28,805 nucleotides of DNA from the NCBI GenBank assembly GCA_028866595.1, contig JAGWHV010000003.1, forward strand, positions 1 to 28,805, written 5' to 3'. The notes under the pieces are model-generated. The model was given only the letters and a program-made list of their open reading frames with translations, ran no database searches and had not been told where the DNA came from. Positions within the stretch are counted from its first letter, which is position 1. The number at the start of each line of letters is the position of its first letter. This document shows positions 1 to 8,295 of this stretch, one piece after another. The translations under genes were made by a program, and so were the position numbers. The stretch is from Patescibacteria group bacterium (GTDB lineage Bacteria; Patescibacteriota; Minisyncoccia; Phycocordibacterales; UBA6065).

Positions 1-608
1 TGCCACTCCTTGTTTGTGAATAAAACCCCTCCGGTTTTTGACGCCAATCCTTTTACCTCAACAAAATACGATTGATCTCTATCGCAAATCTCAAAATCAT
101 AACCGCAACCAAAATCCCTACTATCAATAATTTTTCCAGCAACAGGAAAGGCATTCCTTTCGAAATATTCAAGAAAAAAAGCTTCTGCTGCTTTTCCTGT
201 CGGTCCGCGTAAAATAAATAAAGGTGGTTCCTTATCCTTGATAGCAGAGCTTTTTTCGCTAAATAAAGTGTGAATATCTAGATGTTCCTCTGTATCTTTA
301 AATTTATTGTTTTGGAGCATTTCTTTGATAATCTCAAAAAGGGTCTCGTCGTCAGTTTCTTGAAATGCCTTGAGAACTTTTAATCTACTTCCCCGTAATT
401 CCCTCTTCCATCCAATACGATCGTTTTGATGATAGGGATCAAACTCATCACGCATGTTTTTTATAGTATTTGGTTTTACATTCAAAATTCTACCAATTTC
501 TTTAGTAGCCTCAGCAAAATTCTTATATCCAAGTTCTAAATAACCAGTCTTATCTAACCTCGAAAGATAATAAGCAATAATTAAAGCTAATTCATTCTGG
601 GGTTTCAT
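1..608 (-). CDS. DUF3883-type nuclease-fold protein (C-terminus cut by window edge)
   Basis: I translated this myself from the ATG at 608. 202 codons are open to the window edge, so the C-terminus is missing. The first ~80 residues are helical with a winged-helix look. Residues ~133-187 read as a PD-(D/E)XK-type core: a conserved Glu in GKAAEAFF (~E142), D171 in GYDFEI and the E184-x-K186 pair in FVEVKG. This Asp...Glu-x-Lys pattern, with a GYD strand before VEVKG, is typical of DUF3883 proteins found in restriction and anti-phage operons. The gene starts 6 nt after the stop of the DUF4420 gene and is the last visible gene of the minus-strand island. Role inferred: DNA cleavage or target binding for the defence system. 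It could also be a stand-alone restriction-like protein. No Shine-Dalgarno is visible. Confidence 0.75.
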   Translation of the reverse strand, partial: MKPQNELALIIAYYLSRLDKTGYLELGYKNFAEATKEIGRILNVKPNTIKNMRDEFDPYHQNDRIGWKRELRGSRLKVLKAFQETDDETLFEIIKEMLQNNKFKDTEEHLDIHTLFSEKSSAIKDKEPPLFILRGPTGKAAEAFFLEYFERNAFPVAGKIIDSRDFGCGYDFEICDRDQSYFVEVKGLASKTGGVLFTNKEW

Positions 609-614
609 AATTAT

Positions 615-1667
615 CTATATCTCACCAAAGCGGGAAAGTTCCCGCTCTATTGCGTCAACTGTCGTCGATTCAATACCACTTACTTGGAGTATGTACCTGA
701 CATTGAAAATACGGTGATCCAACGGGGTATTAAAATTTTCTTCTGTAAGTTTTGGAAAAGATTTGTTTATCAAGAAAACTGAAGCGGGACTAGAATTTAG
801 TCGAAATTCTTTATAAGTAGGTTCAAGCTGCTTTTGATATCCGGCTTTTACTAATTGTTCATGAAATACATCGAGCATTAACTCATCTTTGGCTATCATT
901 TCCTCGATATCAGATACGAGCTCTGTAATTGTTTTACCTAATTCGGAAGCTGAAACATGATAACAGACGAGATAAAGTTTCTTGAAAATCGTTTGATCAA
1001 GTTGCCGCATATTACAGTGGATACGGATGGGCATCTCAATGGAAGTCTTTACTTCAACAGCTAAGTGAGAACCCGCTTGAAAGTCATGGTCACTACCGTC
1101 TGGTCCCATCCAATATCTAGCGACATTTGCACCAAACCTTTGCATAAGATCTTTGAGAAACAAAAGTTCTCCAAATATACCGTGAAGCCATTCCGTACTG
1201 AATCCAGTCGCAGTATCGGGACTCCAGAATTTTCGCCACCGCACACCTGTGCGGTATACCGCATCTGCAGGGATAATTCCAACCTGTGAAATTTCAAAAA
1301 GGACGTCCTCCGCGAATCGGAGAAAAGGTCGTCTAAAAGACGGCGAGATTCCGGTTAAAGAAGCAACATCTAAATAGTTCTGAGACGGATGTCCAGCAAC
1401 TGACCATTCCCGCTTAACAATATTCAAGCCTTGCAAATTAAGACTTGCAAATCTCTGATCATCACCCACAGCTGGTGATATGAGCAGATGAATATTCTCA
1501 TATTCATCAAGAGCTACGATGGCTTTTATATCTTTCCGCGGAACTGCAATTTCTTGGCCGACAAGTCTGCCCTTATTTTTTGGATTACGCCCGAGGATAT
1601 CAATAAATGGCTGTAAGACACCATCAAAAGATACCTTATTATTGGGAGACGTATTCGATTGTTTCAT
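615..1667 (-). CDS. DUF4420 PD-(D/E)XK family protein of a Z1/MORC restriction-like operon
   Basis: 350 residues, complete. The C-terminal half carries a restriction-endonuclease-like core: Glu in the helix HGIFGELLF (~167), Asp in GSDHDF (~193-195) and the E-x-K of AVEVKTS (E205, K207). Arrangement and length match DUF4420 proteins, which are encoded next to Z1 helicases and GHKL ATPases. The likely role is the nuclease of the system. Its start lies 29 nt inside the end of the helicase gene, which implies translational coupling, and the DUF3883 gene follows after 6 nt. The ATG at 1667 is the only sensible start, and no Shine-Dalgarno precedes it. Base composition is AT-rich like the rest of the island. 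The family assignment rests on motif and context; the nuclease function is inferred. Confidence 0.8.
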   Translation of the reverse strand: MKQSNTSPNNKVSFDGVLQPFIDILGRNPKNKGRLVGQEIAVPRKDIKAIVALDEYENIHLLISPAVGDDQRFASLNLQGLNIVKREWSVAGHPSQNYLDVASLTGISPSFRRPFLRFAEDVLFEISQVGIIPADAVYRTGVRWRKFWSPDTATGFSTEWLHGIFGELLFLKDLMQRFGANVARYWMGPDGSDHDFQAGSHLAVEVKTSIEMPIRIHCNMRQLDQTIFKKLYLVCYHVSASELGKTITELVSDIEEMIAKDELMLDVFHEQLVKAGYQKQLEPTYKEFRLNSSPASVFLINKSFPKLTEENFNTPLDHRIFNVRYILQVSGIESTTVDAIERELSRFGEI

Positions 1668-4146
1668 GTGATTTCGATTCGGGAAAAATCATTACTAAAC
1701 CCGCTATGTCCTCAGCCTCGGATAAATCTCTAAAGAAAGTATGATCTTTTCCTACAACAGACTTCCTATCGATTAGGTATAACATAATGCATCCTCGAGA
1801 GGGGTCTTTTAAGTCACGGCCAGTTTTTTCTTGCCAATACTTAATATCGCCTGGGTTTGACAACACCTTAATTGATTTAGGTGTCATCGGTGTACGTATA
1901 ATCTTCCTAGTCAAAAGACGAGGTGCCCAAGTATATGGTTCACATTTAGGATTTCCTTGGGGTAATACCACGTCCCATGAAACCAATTCTCCTTTGCTAT
2001 TTTGTCTGCTTATGTAGTTTATGAGATTTATTCTATTGACATCCCGTGCCTCTCTGCTGAATTCATAATCTCCGAGAAATTCAATAATTGAACTCGCTTT
2101 GATATCTTTCCAGATATAAGGACCCTCATCAGACTTACTATTCCAAGCCTTTGGAAGTTTTGAAACAAATGCTTTTGCTGATTCAAGGTTTTTATGTAAA
2201 AGTTCTTTTCGATCAACTGGAAAAGACACTGTTTGCTGTATTGTGTTCTGGAAAGAAATATTCAGCCGTTTTGCTGCGCCCATTTTCATCTTAGAGGTAA
2301 TCATCATGGCTGGATGACTGCGAATGATTGGCTTTAACTCTAGAGGCGTTGGTGGGTTGGGTTTTTGGGCATACTTCTTCAAATCAGCGCGAAGTTCATC
2401 CTCAACCCTAGCGAGCTCAGCAAAGTGTTCGGCCATATCCTCATCTACATAAATCCTAGTAAGATCCTGATACTGAGGCCTGTAACCAAACCATCTGCCC
2501 ATCTGCAGCAAAGTATCGTATTGATTTGCCGTTCGAGTAAACACGCTCACACTCAAGCCTTCCAAAGTAAGACCTCGCGAAAGGCGGTTGCCTCCAATAA
2601 CCACATATCGCTTAGGTTGACCAGAATAATCTAATTTATCGGTTGAATAACTATTCAGTATCTTTACTTCTATTGATTCAGTGACCGATTTTGAGAATTT
2701 CCATATTTTCTCAAAGTCAAAAGAGCTCAACTCTGGATTTTCTTGTTCGTTAGTAGTTTTGAGAAAATCTGATTCCCACATCTTGCGAGCACGACCTAAA
2801 ACATCAGAAAATCTGGTTGGCCTAATCGCAGCATTCTTAAGAAGATCCAATTCCTTGGTTATAGCGCCGGCAAAGATGCGGTGCGGTTCAGTTGGTTGTG
2901 ATGGATGCACCAACATACTGAAATGAGCACGATCATGACCACGCGCCAATCTAGCACAACTGCTAAGAACAAAGGCCAAGAGGGCATCTCGTAACACTTC
3001 TGGGCAATCGCCTCCCGATGTAAGAAGTGAGTCGATTTCACTGAGATCACTATCTTTAACATATCGAATCACATCTAGGGCTGGGCTCTCAGTAGGGATT
3101 GGTGAAAGATCGGACGGGTCCATGCCGAGGCCGAAAAGCTTCCGAGGACCAAAGTATCCTGGCGGCTCTGGCAAAGAAGCAATAAAATCTTTTGGATAAA
3201 GATCATCTTCCTCAGCATCAATCAAGACGTTTGCGAAAGGAGTCGCAGTGAATCCGATGTAGACACATTTAGGCAAAATGGATAATAGATCGCGAATACG
3301 TCTATTTGTTGCTGTTGGATCAATTCGTTCCCCATCATCATCAACACGACCATAATTTGTATCAATGGACCCCTGATCTGCCTCGTCATCAATAATAATC
3401 GCGGGAAGATCCTCTAATGGAACTAGGGATCTTTCTAGCCAATTTTTAAGACTCTCAATACGTTTATTCTTTTTGATAACAGCTAACTTGGGAGTTTGGG
3501 GGTTTAGATCGGTGTGTCCTGGCACGAAATCGTGTTCTAGTCCCGATCCAGTAAGACGGACCCAGCGAGGCATAGAGGTATCATGAATAACGAATGGTCT
3601 GTCTTTTTCATCATCCGAATAGCCCGTGATTTCTTGATCAAATCGTCTCTGTGTTTGACTTCGTAAGTCCTTCCACAAACCACTTAAGATAATGAAAAGT
3701 TTATAGCCCTCATCGGCCGCACGTGCGATAAGTGCTGCCATAGCTGCTGTTTTTCCGCTCTGTATATAACCAACAACTAAACCTTGAGTACGAAAAGAAT
3801 CAACCGCTTCGGGTTTAGGCAACCAACGAACAAGATCTAATGAGGTTTCAGCAAGAGTTCCTACCGTAGCTTTTGGCCAAGCACGTTTATCAATGAGAAA
3901 TCTTTGAAATGCACCGAAGTATTGCTGACTTGAATCATTATCAGGATTACACCTAGGAATCTGTCGAGTATTATCAACGATTAAATTCGGCGGCGTTATA
4001 TCAAGCGGTGGTAAAAAATATTTATGAACTTGTTCACGCAGAGAAAGCGGAATATGTGCTTCTTGGATTGCCTCATCGATCGATTTGCCTTGATGAGACA
4101 TCAAAAATTCTACTATGGTCACAGCGTCAGAAAGTGTTTTGATCAT
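1639..4146 (-). CDS. Z1-domain superfamily II helicase/ATPase
   Basis: 835 residues. Helicase motifs are readable in order: Walker A GYIQSGKT (126-133), Walker B IIDDEAD (251-257), the motif III-like TATP (~300-303), a motif V-like segment NRLSRGLTLEGL and a motif VI-like QMGRWFGYR. The SRGLT...GRWFGYR block is the signature of the Z1 domain (PF10593). Z1 proteins are SF2 ATPases known almost only from restriction-modification-like operons with MORC-type GHKL ATPases, DUF4420 nucleases and cytosine methylases, which is exactly the context here. It probably translocates or remodels DNA so that the nuclease acts only on unmodified DNA; this role is inferred. The start overlaps the end of the GHKL gene by 4 nt (ATGA), and the end overlaps the DUF4420 start. 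Confidence 0.9.
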   Translation of the reverse strand: MIKTLSDAVTIVEFLMSHQGKSIDEAIQEAHIPLSLREQVHKYFLPPLDITPPNLIVDNTRQIPRCNPDNDSSQQYFGAFQRFLIDKRAWPKATVGTLAETSLDLVRWLPKPEAVDSFRTQGLVVGYIQSGKTAAMAALIARAADEGYKLFIILSGLWKDLRSQTQRRFDQEITGYSDDEKDRPFVIHDTSMPRWVRLTGSGLEHDFVPGHTDLNPQTPKLAVIKKNKRIESLKNWLERSLVPLEDLPAIIIDDEADQGSIDTNYGRVDDDGERIDPTATNRRIRDLLSILPKCVYIGFTATPFANVLIDAEEDDLYPKDFIASLPEPPGYFGPRKLFGLGMDPSDLSPIPTESPALDVIRYVKDSDLSEIDSLLTSGGDCPEVLRDALLAFVLSSCARLARGHDRAHFSMLVHPSQPTEPHRIFAGAITKELDLLKNAAIRPTRFSDVLGRARKMWESDFLKTTNEQENPELSSFDFEKIWKFSKSVTESIEVKILNSYSTDKLDYSGQPKRYVVIGGNRLSRGLTLEGLSVSVFTRTANQYDTLLQMGRWFGYRPQYQDLTRIYVDEDMAEHFAELARVEDELRADLKKYAQKPNPPTPLELKPIIRSHPAMMITSKMKMGAAKRLNISFQNTIQQTVSFPVDRKELLHKNLESAKAFVSKLPKAWNSKSDEGPYIWKDIKASSIIEFLGDYEFSREARDVNRINLINYISRQNSKGELVSWDVVLPQGNPKCEPYTWAPRLLTRKIIRTPMTPKSIKVLSNPGDIKYWQEKTGRDLKDPSRGCIMLYLIDRKSVVGKDHTFFRDLSEAEDIAGLVMIFPESKSHETIEYVSQ

Positions 4147-5639
4147 AGTATGTGCCGATAAATCTTCTTCAGTGTTGTAATAGGGATTCGATTCACCTTT
4201 ATTTTTTTGTTGTAGACAGCTTCAAGCATAGTGAGTGCTGCCAGACAAAGCTTTTTCAACTCCTCTTCTTTGCTACCCTTTAACGTAAAAATCGATGAGA
4301 GATCATGGTTTTGTGGAACCATAATTTCTATCTGCCCTGTCTTTCTATTCTCAACAATACCAAGTCCCTTGTTTGGGATACTGTTAGGAGAAAAGATCAG
4401 AGGACCGACCGCTACATTTGAAATTATTACTGAGCTTTGCTTGTCATTTTTACTTTCTAAAATAACCTCTCGTTTCTCTGAGGCATTGATTTTATGAGCT
4501 ACTTTACCATCATATCGAATCCGAGCTGTTTTTGCCCAAGCGCTTACACGATTACCGAGATGCTCCCTTATCTCTGCAGGGATACGAGCACGCATCTTAG
4601 TAATATTTATTGAAAAAGCACCGTCAAGCTCACTGGAAAAATCGATTGCGACGCGCAAAAGTTTTGTATGCTCATCGACAGACCGTAAATAGCTCCAACC
4701 ACCTGCCTGAAGAAGACGGTTATTCCTATAAAAATATAATCCTTGCTGTTGGTTCCAACCTTTCGGTCCAGATGCATCTCTCCAGATTACCGACGATGAA
4801 AATTCATCCTCTCGTGGCAAGACAAAGGGACTAACAGTCACGTTTCCCCTGAGTTTTGATCCGTCAGGATCTACGGAAACTACCGGTAGCTTTATGATAT
4901 CAAGCTCCTTTGTTTTTTCGCTTCTACAAAACGGGTCCCATGGCAACAGGCGTTCACCGCAGACAAAGATATCTAATTTGTGCCGTCCCGTAACATTACC
5001 TTGAATGAAGCGGTGAAAGACCATACGGAGATGTGCAGACACCTCCAAAATGAGTTGCGCGAGAAATTTTTCCCGCTCGCGGGCATCATTAATTGAGAGT
5101 AGGGGTAATGCCTCGTCTAGGTTTGTCCAGAGTACAACAGTGCCATTTTCATGTGAGACGCCATCGTTAAGGATATCCTTCTCCCATTTCTCCAGTTCAT
5201 TGTCAGATGGCACCAAAAGATCCCAATCATCGGTTTCGTACACATGGTCTATGTCCCACCGCATACAATGTCGAATAGATCGAGTTTTTCGGGCCGTCTT
5301 TGGCTTTGAGGAAATTGTGAGTGTTCGACACTGGCTCAGAGATGCAGTCTTTAAACCCAATCCATATTTACCAAGGTCATCTGACGTATATTCTTGAAAA
5401 GCTCCAAAACGCATAGCCTCATGAAGTTCTTCTCTGTCCATGCCTTTTCCATTATCTGCAACAACAATAGCGGCTGGTTGCGAATCTTTTTTGGGGAGTA
5501 TTTCTATGTGGATCTCGGATGAATTTGCGGCAATACTATTATCAACAAGATCAGCAATTGCTGTACTACAATCGTACCCCATGTTCCGTAAGCTCCCCAT
5601 AAGTCGTTTAGCACCTGGATTTGCTTTCAGTGTTTTCAT
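4143..5639 (-). CDS. MORC-like GHKL ATPase
   Basis: 498 residues. The N-terminal Bergerat fold is clear: N-box AIADLVDNSIAA (27-38), G1 box DNGKGM (62-67) and G2 box GKYGLGLKTAS (90-100). The N-box style, with an Asp in place of the usual Glu, and the long middle region match the prokaryotic MORC/MutL-like ATPases of restriction-modification islands rather than histidine kinases or MutL; no H-box, kinase or endonuclease domain is visible. Such proteins are thought to close around DNA upon ATP binding and to work with the Z1 helicase. The gene lies 5 nt after the methyltransferase stop and overlaps the helicase start by 4 nt, so it sits in the middle of a tightly coupled operon. No Shine-Dalgarno precedes the ATG. 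Confidence 0.88.
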   Translation of the reverse strand: MKTLKANPGAKRLMGSLRNMGYDCSTAIADLVDNSIAANSSEIHIEILPKKDSQPAAIVVADNGKGMDREELHEAMRFGAFQEYTSDDLGKYGLGLKTASLSQCRTLTISSKPKTARKTRSIRHCMRWDIDHVYETDDWDLLVPSDNELEKWEKDILNDGVSHENGTVVLWTNLDEALPLLSINDAREREKFLAQLILEVSAHLRMVFHRFIQGNVTGRHKLDIFVCGERLLPWDPFCRSEKTKELDIIKLPVVSVDPDGSKLRGNVTVSPFVLPREDEFSSSVIWRDASGPKGWNQQQGLYFYRNNRLLQAGGWSYLRSVDEHTKLLRVAIDFSSELDGAFSINITKMRARIPAEIREHLGNRVSAWAKTARIRYDGKVAHKINASEKREVILESKNDKQSSVIISNVAVGPLIFSPNSIPNKGLGIVENRKTGQIEIMVPQNHDLSSIFTLKGSKEEELKKLCLAALTMLEAVYNKKIKVNRIPITTLKKIYRHIL

Positions 5640-5644
5640 CAGAT

Positions 5645-6868
5645 TTAGACGTGTTTAACCAGCTCTTTTGCGATGATTGTCGAAAGCATTGGTGGTACAG
5701 CATTGCCAATCTGACGGAACTGAGGTCCGCGAGTACCTTCAAATTTATAATCATCAGGGAAAGTCTGTAACCGCGCAGCTTCTCGAACGGTCAAAGATCG
5801 ATTCTGTTTTGCGTCTGGATGTATGTAGAAATGCCCATCTTTAGCTATATGAGCCACTACAGTATGTGAACCCTCCGCCTTACCATCGACAACCTTAAAA
5901 CGATCAAAGAATCCTCCTTCGTTCTTGTGAGTTTTGAGGCGTTTCGGCAGTTCATTATATTTGATATTTTCGCCGTTTCTTTTTGCGAGAAGAGCTATTT
6001 TATAAATCTCAAGATCCCTTTTGGTATTTGGTCTTGCGACATGATCCATAAGAATTGGCATTTTTCTGTTAACTATGCCCAGCTTCGTGAGAAGCCTATT
6101 CTTACTCGAAAATTTATTTAAAATTCTTCCCTCGCCCGCCCGGAGATTAGGTAAATCACCGAGAAAATCATTCACCTTATAATTACGAGAAACTGTTGGA
6201 AAATCTGGATATTTTTTTAATTTTGATTTATTGCTCCAACCAACAAGAATGATTCGTTTTCTATTTTGTGGCACACCAAAATCAGCAGCATTTAGAATAC
6301 GAAAGTCTGTAGTATAGCCCGCCCGTTTCATGAGACGGCGCATTTCAGCAAGATATCTACCGCCACCAGAACTGGTAAGCCCTGGGACATTTTCAAATAC
6401 AAAAACTTTCGGCTTTAAAGCTTTCAGAAATTCGACATAATATCGATAAAGAAACTTTCGATGGTCCCATTTCATGTTTCTTTCGTCGCGAGCCCTTCCA
6501 ATATGTGAGTAAGCCTGACATGGTGGACCCCCAACGATAATATCGACCTGTTCTCCGTTCAGTTCTTTTTTTACTCGCCTAATAAGCTCTTTGTAATTTT
6601 TTTGCCCAACTTCTGCACATATAACAGAATTCTTCTCTTTCTCTAGACCGTGCTTTTCTATTAACGTATCTCTATCAACCTCTCCGATAACATACTTCTT
6701 ATAATCTTCAAGGGCTCCTTTTTTTAAAAGAGAATGATACATCATTCGGGTAATCAAAGTATCACAGGAATTCTTATCCATCTCGATATGCCCAACGATT
6801 TCGCACCCAGCTCGAATAAAACCCTCTGATAAACCGCCCGCGCCTGCAAATAAATCGAGTACTTTCAT
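5645..6868 (-). CDS. C5-cytosine DNA methyltransferase (Dcm-type)
   Basis: 407 residues with the canonical C5-MTase motif order: motif I DLFAGAGGLSEGF (5-17), motif IV GGPPCQAYS with catalytic Cys117, motif VI ENVPG (159-163), motif VIII QNRKRI (201-206), motif IX RSLTVREAARLQTFP and motif X QIGNAVPP. The target-recognition region lies between motifs VIII and IX. It transfers a methyl group from AdoMet to C5 of cytosine in a specific site and so should mark self DNA for the linked Z1/GHKL/nuclease genes. It is the first gene of the island operon. An extended -10 promoter (TGCTAGAAT) lies ~38 nt upstream of the ATG. The recognition sequence cannot be read from the protein. Confidence 0.95.
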   Translation of the reverse strand: MKVLDLFAGAGGLSEGFIRAGCEIVGHIEMDKNSCDTLITRMMYHSLLKKGALEDYKKYVIGEVDRDTLIEKHGLEKEKNSVICAEVGQKNYKELIRRVKKELNGEQVDIIVGGPPCQAYSHIGRARDERNMKWDHRKFLYRYYVEFLKALKPKVFVFENVPGLTSSGGGRYLAEMRRLMKRAGYTTDFRILNAADFGVPQNRKRIILVGWSNKSKLKKYPDFPTVSRNYKVNDFLGDLPNLRAGEGRILNKFSSKNRLLTKLGIVNRKMPILMDHVARPNTKRDLEIYKIALLAKRNGENIKYNELPKRLKTHKNEGGFFDRFKVVDGKAEGSHTVVAHIAKDGHFYIHPDAKQNRSLTVREAARLQTFPDDYKFEGTRGPQFRQIGNAVPPMLSTIIAKELVKHV

Positions 6869-6905
6869 GCCATTAGACGTTAGAAAACCGTTCGAACATG
6901 ACGAT

Positions 6906-6914
6906 ATTCTAGCA
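6906..6914 (-). promoter_or_regulatory. Extended -10 promoter of the methyltransferase-led island operon
   Basis: On the minus strand the sequence TGC-TAGAAT is an extended -10 element (5 of 6 matches to TATAAT plus TGN). No good -35 is present 16-18 nt upstream. Predicted start is near 6899, giving a ~30-nt leader before the ATG at 6868. The same TGCTANNNT element precedes several core genes in this window. Confidence 0.45.
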
Positions 6915-7044
6915 CCGATAACCTTTAATACCCACTAGCACAGAAACCTCTTATATTTCAACAAAAATACTCTATTCGGTACCAGTCGAGCCGGTAGATT
7001 CCCTTACACATTCTATTAAGAGCATGTGATAGTAAAAGACCTCC

Positions 7045-7161
7045 TCATTCGCCAATCGTCCGCCCTGTTTCTGCGTCCTTTTGGCGTTCCTCGTGATCCT
7101 TTATGATGTCGTAGTACCGGAATATCAAGCTTTCTAGCTCGTTCCACTCTTTTTTAACCAT
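7045..7161 (-). CDS. Possible small protein of 38 residues, or C-terminal remnant
   Basis: Reading from the ATG at 7161 (an in-frame GTG lies 6 nt upstream) gives 38 residues rich in charged and aromatic positions, starting MVKKEWNELESLIFRYYDII and ending ETGRTIGE, then TGA. The frame has a natural amphipathic-helix pattern and looks protein-like, unlike the antisense frames elsewhere. No Shine-Dalgarno and no domain are recognised. It sits upstream of the methyltransferase on the same strand and could be a small accessory protein or the decayed end of a lost island gene. Low confidence. Confidence 0.3.
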   Translation of the reverse strand: MVKKEWNELESLIFRYYDIIKDHEERQKDAETGRTIGE

Positions 7162-7275
7162 CTCCACATCAGAGGGAAAAGTCGGAACTTTCCTACAAAC
7201 ACTTACACTGAGTCATAAGATTTGGCTCGATTTTTGCATTTCTGACCCAGGCTTTTATTTTTGTAAACATATGTT

Positions 7276-7809
7276 ATGGTTCCTCTCAGAAAAATCGCAT
7301 TAACCATGTCAGAAATAAGGCTCATCACAACGGGAAGAGTTGTCGGTATCTACGTCTCGCCCACCAGAAGAGGCGCCATGCGATCGATTGCCGAAGCAGA
7401 AGCTGTTGAAGGAGCCGGCATCAAAGGAGATCGTTATTGCGACGGCATTGGAAGCTTCAATGATGCGAGTAGAGGGCGTGGCGGTATCGGGACTCGTCAA
7501 GTGAGCCTCATGAACGCACGCTTCTTTGCACATACCCCTTTCGACTTCATCGACAGCCGGCGAAACATCATTACAGAAGGAGTGGAACTCCTCTGGCTTC
7601 TTAAGAAAGGCGGCAAAGAATTTTGTATCGGCGACGCGGTCTTTCGAGCGGTAGATCCTCTCGATCCGTGCAATGTCCCGAGTGCCACCTCCGGCAAACC
7701 GGGCTTCAAAGAAGCGTTCTTCGATTGCGGCGCAATCATCGCGGAGGTGCTCACTGGCGGACGATTCCGAGTCGGTGACCCTGTCTTTCATGCTTCCAAA
7801 GGTTATTGA
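7276..7809 (+). CDS. MOSC-domain protein
   Basis: 177 residues from the ATG at 7276. An internal ATG at 7306 (MSEIRLI) would give 167 residues and is just as plausible, since neither has a Shine-Dalgarno. MOSC hallmarks are present: GxxYVSP near the N-terminus, KGDRY, the RRNIITEGV block and the DPCNVPS segment with the conserved Cys that binds the molybdenum cofactor sulfur in MOCS3/YiiM-type proteins. MOSC proteins carry or transfer sulfur for molybdenum-cofactor enzymes or reduce N-hydroxylated compounds. No molybdopterin genes lie nearby, so a detoxification-type role is as likely. It is a single-gene unit followed by a clear terminator. Confidence 0.82.
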   Translation: MVPLRKIALTMSEIRLITTGRVVGIYVSPTRRGAMRSIAEAEAVEGAGIKGDRYCDGIGSFNDASRGRGGIGTRQVSLMNARFFAHTPFDFIDSRRNIITEGVELLWLLKKGGKEFCIGDAVFRAVDPLDPCNVPSATSGKPGFKEAFFDCGAIIAEVLTGGRFRVGDPVFHASKGY

Positions 7810-7823
7810 GTCTCGCTATCCCA

Positions 7824-7858
7824 AGCCGCCGAATACTCATCAGGCGGCTTTTTCTTTT
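7824..7858 (+). terminator. Rho-independent terminator of the MOSC gene
   Basis: Perfect 7-bp stem AGCCGCC / GGCGGCT (7824-7830 and 7843-7849) with a 12-nt loop, followed by TTTTCTTTT. It starts 14 nt after the MOSC stop codon. Confidence 0.9.
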
Positions 7859-7920
7859 ATAAACTCTTTCGCGCCAGGCTCTTCCTGACACCAACCACCT
7901 CCACATCAGCAAATCCGCAT

Positions 7921-7949
7921 TTGACCTCCGCGCGACGGCGATGTAATCT
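7921..7949 (+). promoter_or_regulatory. Promoter of the small gene at 7959
   Basis: TTGACC (7921-7926), 17-nt spacer, TAATCT (7944-7949). The predicted start is about 3 nt before the ATG at 7959, so the mRNA would be essentially leaderless, in line with other genes here. Confidence 0.4.
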
Positions 7950-7958
7950 CGATTTTGA

Positions 7959-8264
7959 ATGATCGAAGTATTCTGCATCCGGGTGACGGGCTGCCCGCTC
8001 TGCGAGAACGTACGACAAGCCTTGTTCCAGGCGGCCGAAAAGCTCCTCATCAAGGATTCCAGCCGAACCACGATTAAAGGCGACGGCTTCGAAGGCAGGG
8101 TGTCGACCGACCGTTCGACGATACGGATCGCCTCGCTCTTCGGTACGAGGTTCGACGCCGTCATCGAGACGGGCGCCCGGAAATCCGACGTTACGTACAT
8201 CATCAGGTCGCCGTACGACCGCGCCCTCGGCGGAGTACGACCGACAGAGCTTGAAAACAATTGA
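7959..8264 (+). CDS. Small protein of unknown function with a CPLC motif
   Basis: 101 residues. I do not recognise a family. The N-terminus has a hydrophobic strand followed by GCPLCENVRQALFQAAEKL, a Cys-x-x-Cys at the start of a helix that resembles the active-site turn of glutaredoxin/thioredoxin-like or metal-binding small proteins, but the remainder does not clearly match that fold. It is chosen over the longer antisense frames because it is bracketed by a promoter (TTGACC-N17-TAATCT) and a strong terminator that begins 2 nt after its stop, and because the competing minus frames are shadows of the ZIP gene. The role is unknown; it may be a small thiol or metal-binding protein. Confidence 0.55.
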   Translation: MIEVFCIRVTGCPLCENVRQALFQAAEKLLIKDSSRTTIKGDGFEGRVSTDRSTIRIASLFGTRFDAVIETGARKSDVTYIIRSPYDRALGGVRPTELENN

Positions 8265-8265
8265 G

Positions 8266-8295
8266 ATCGCGCCACGCTGGCGCGATTTTTCTTTT
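8266..8295 (+). terminator. Terminator of the small gene at 7959; also faces the ZIP gene end
   Basis: 9-bp perfect stem ATCGCGCCA / TGGCGCGAT (8266-8274, 8278-8286) with a CGC loop, followed by TTTTCTTTT. The plus-strand T-tract overlaps the end of the convergent ZIP gene, so it may serve both transcripts. Confidence 0.88.

Larger units (their letters stand above)
6869..7275. other. Gap between the defence island and the MOSC gene
   Basis: About 400 nt with no sizeable gene. It holds the island promoter (6906-6914), a possible 38-codon ORF (7045-7161, minus) and, just after that ORF's stop, the only strong AGGAGG-like stretch of the window, followed 14 nt later by an ATG that opens only a 17-codon frame. 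No repeat ends, tRNA or attachment-site duplication was recognised, although this is where the AT-rich island meets host-like sequence. Confidence 0.5.

Noticed and set aside
6980..7045. 17-codon frame behind the only strong AGGAGG-like stretch
   Set aside because: Too short, spacing of 14 nt is wide, and the window otherwise does not use Shine-Dalgarno sites; the stretch is probably chance.
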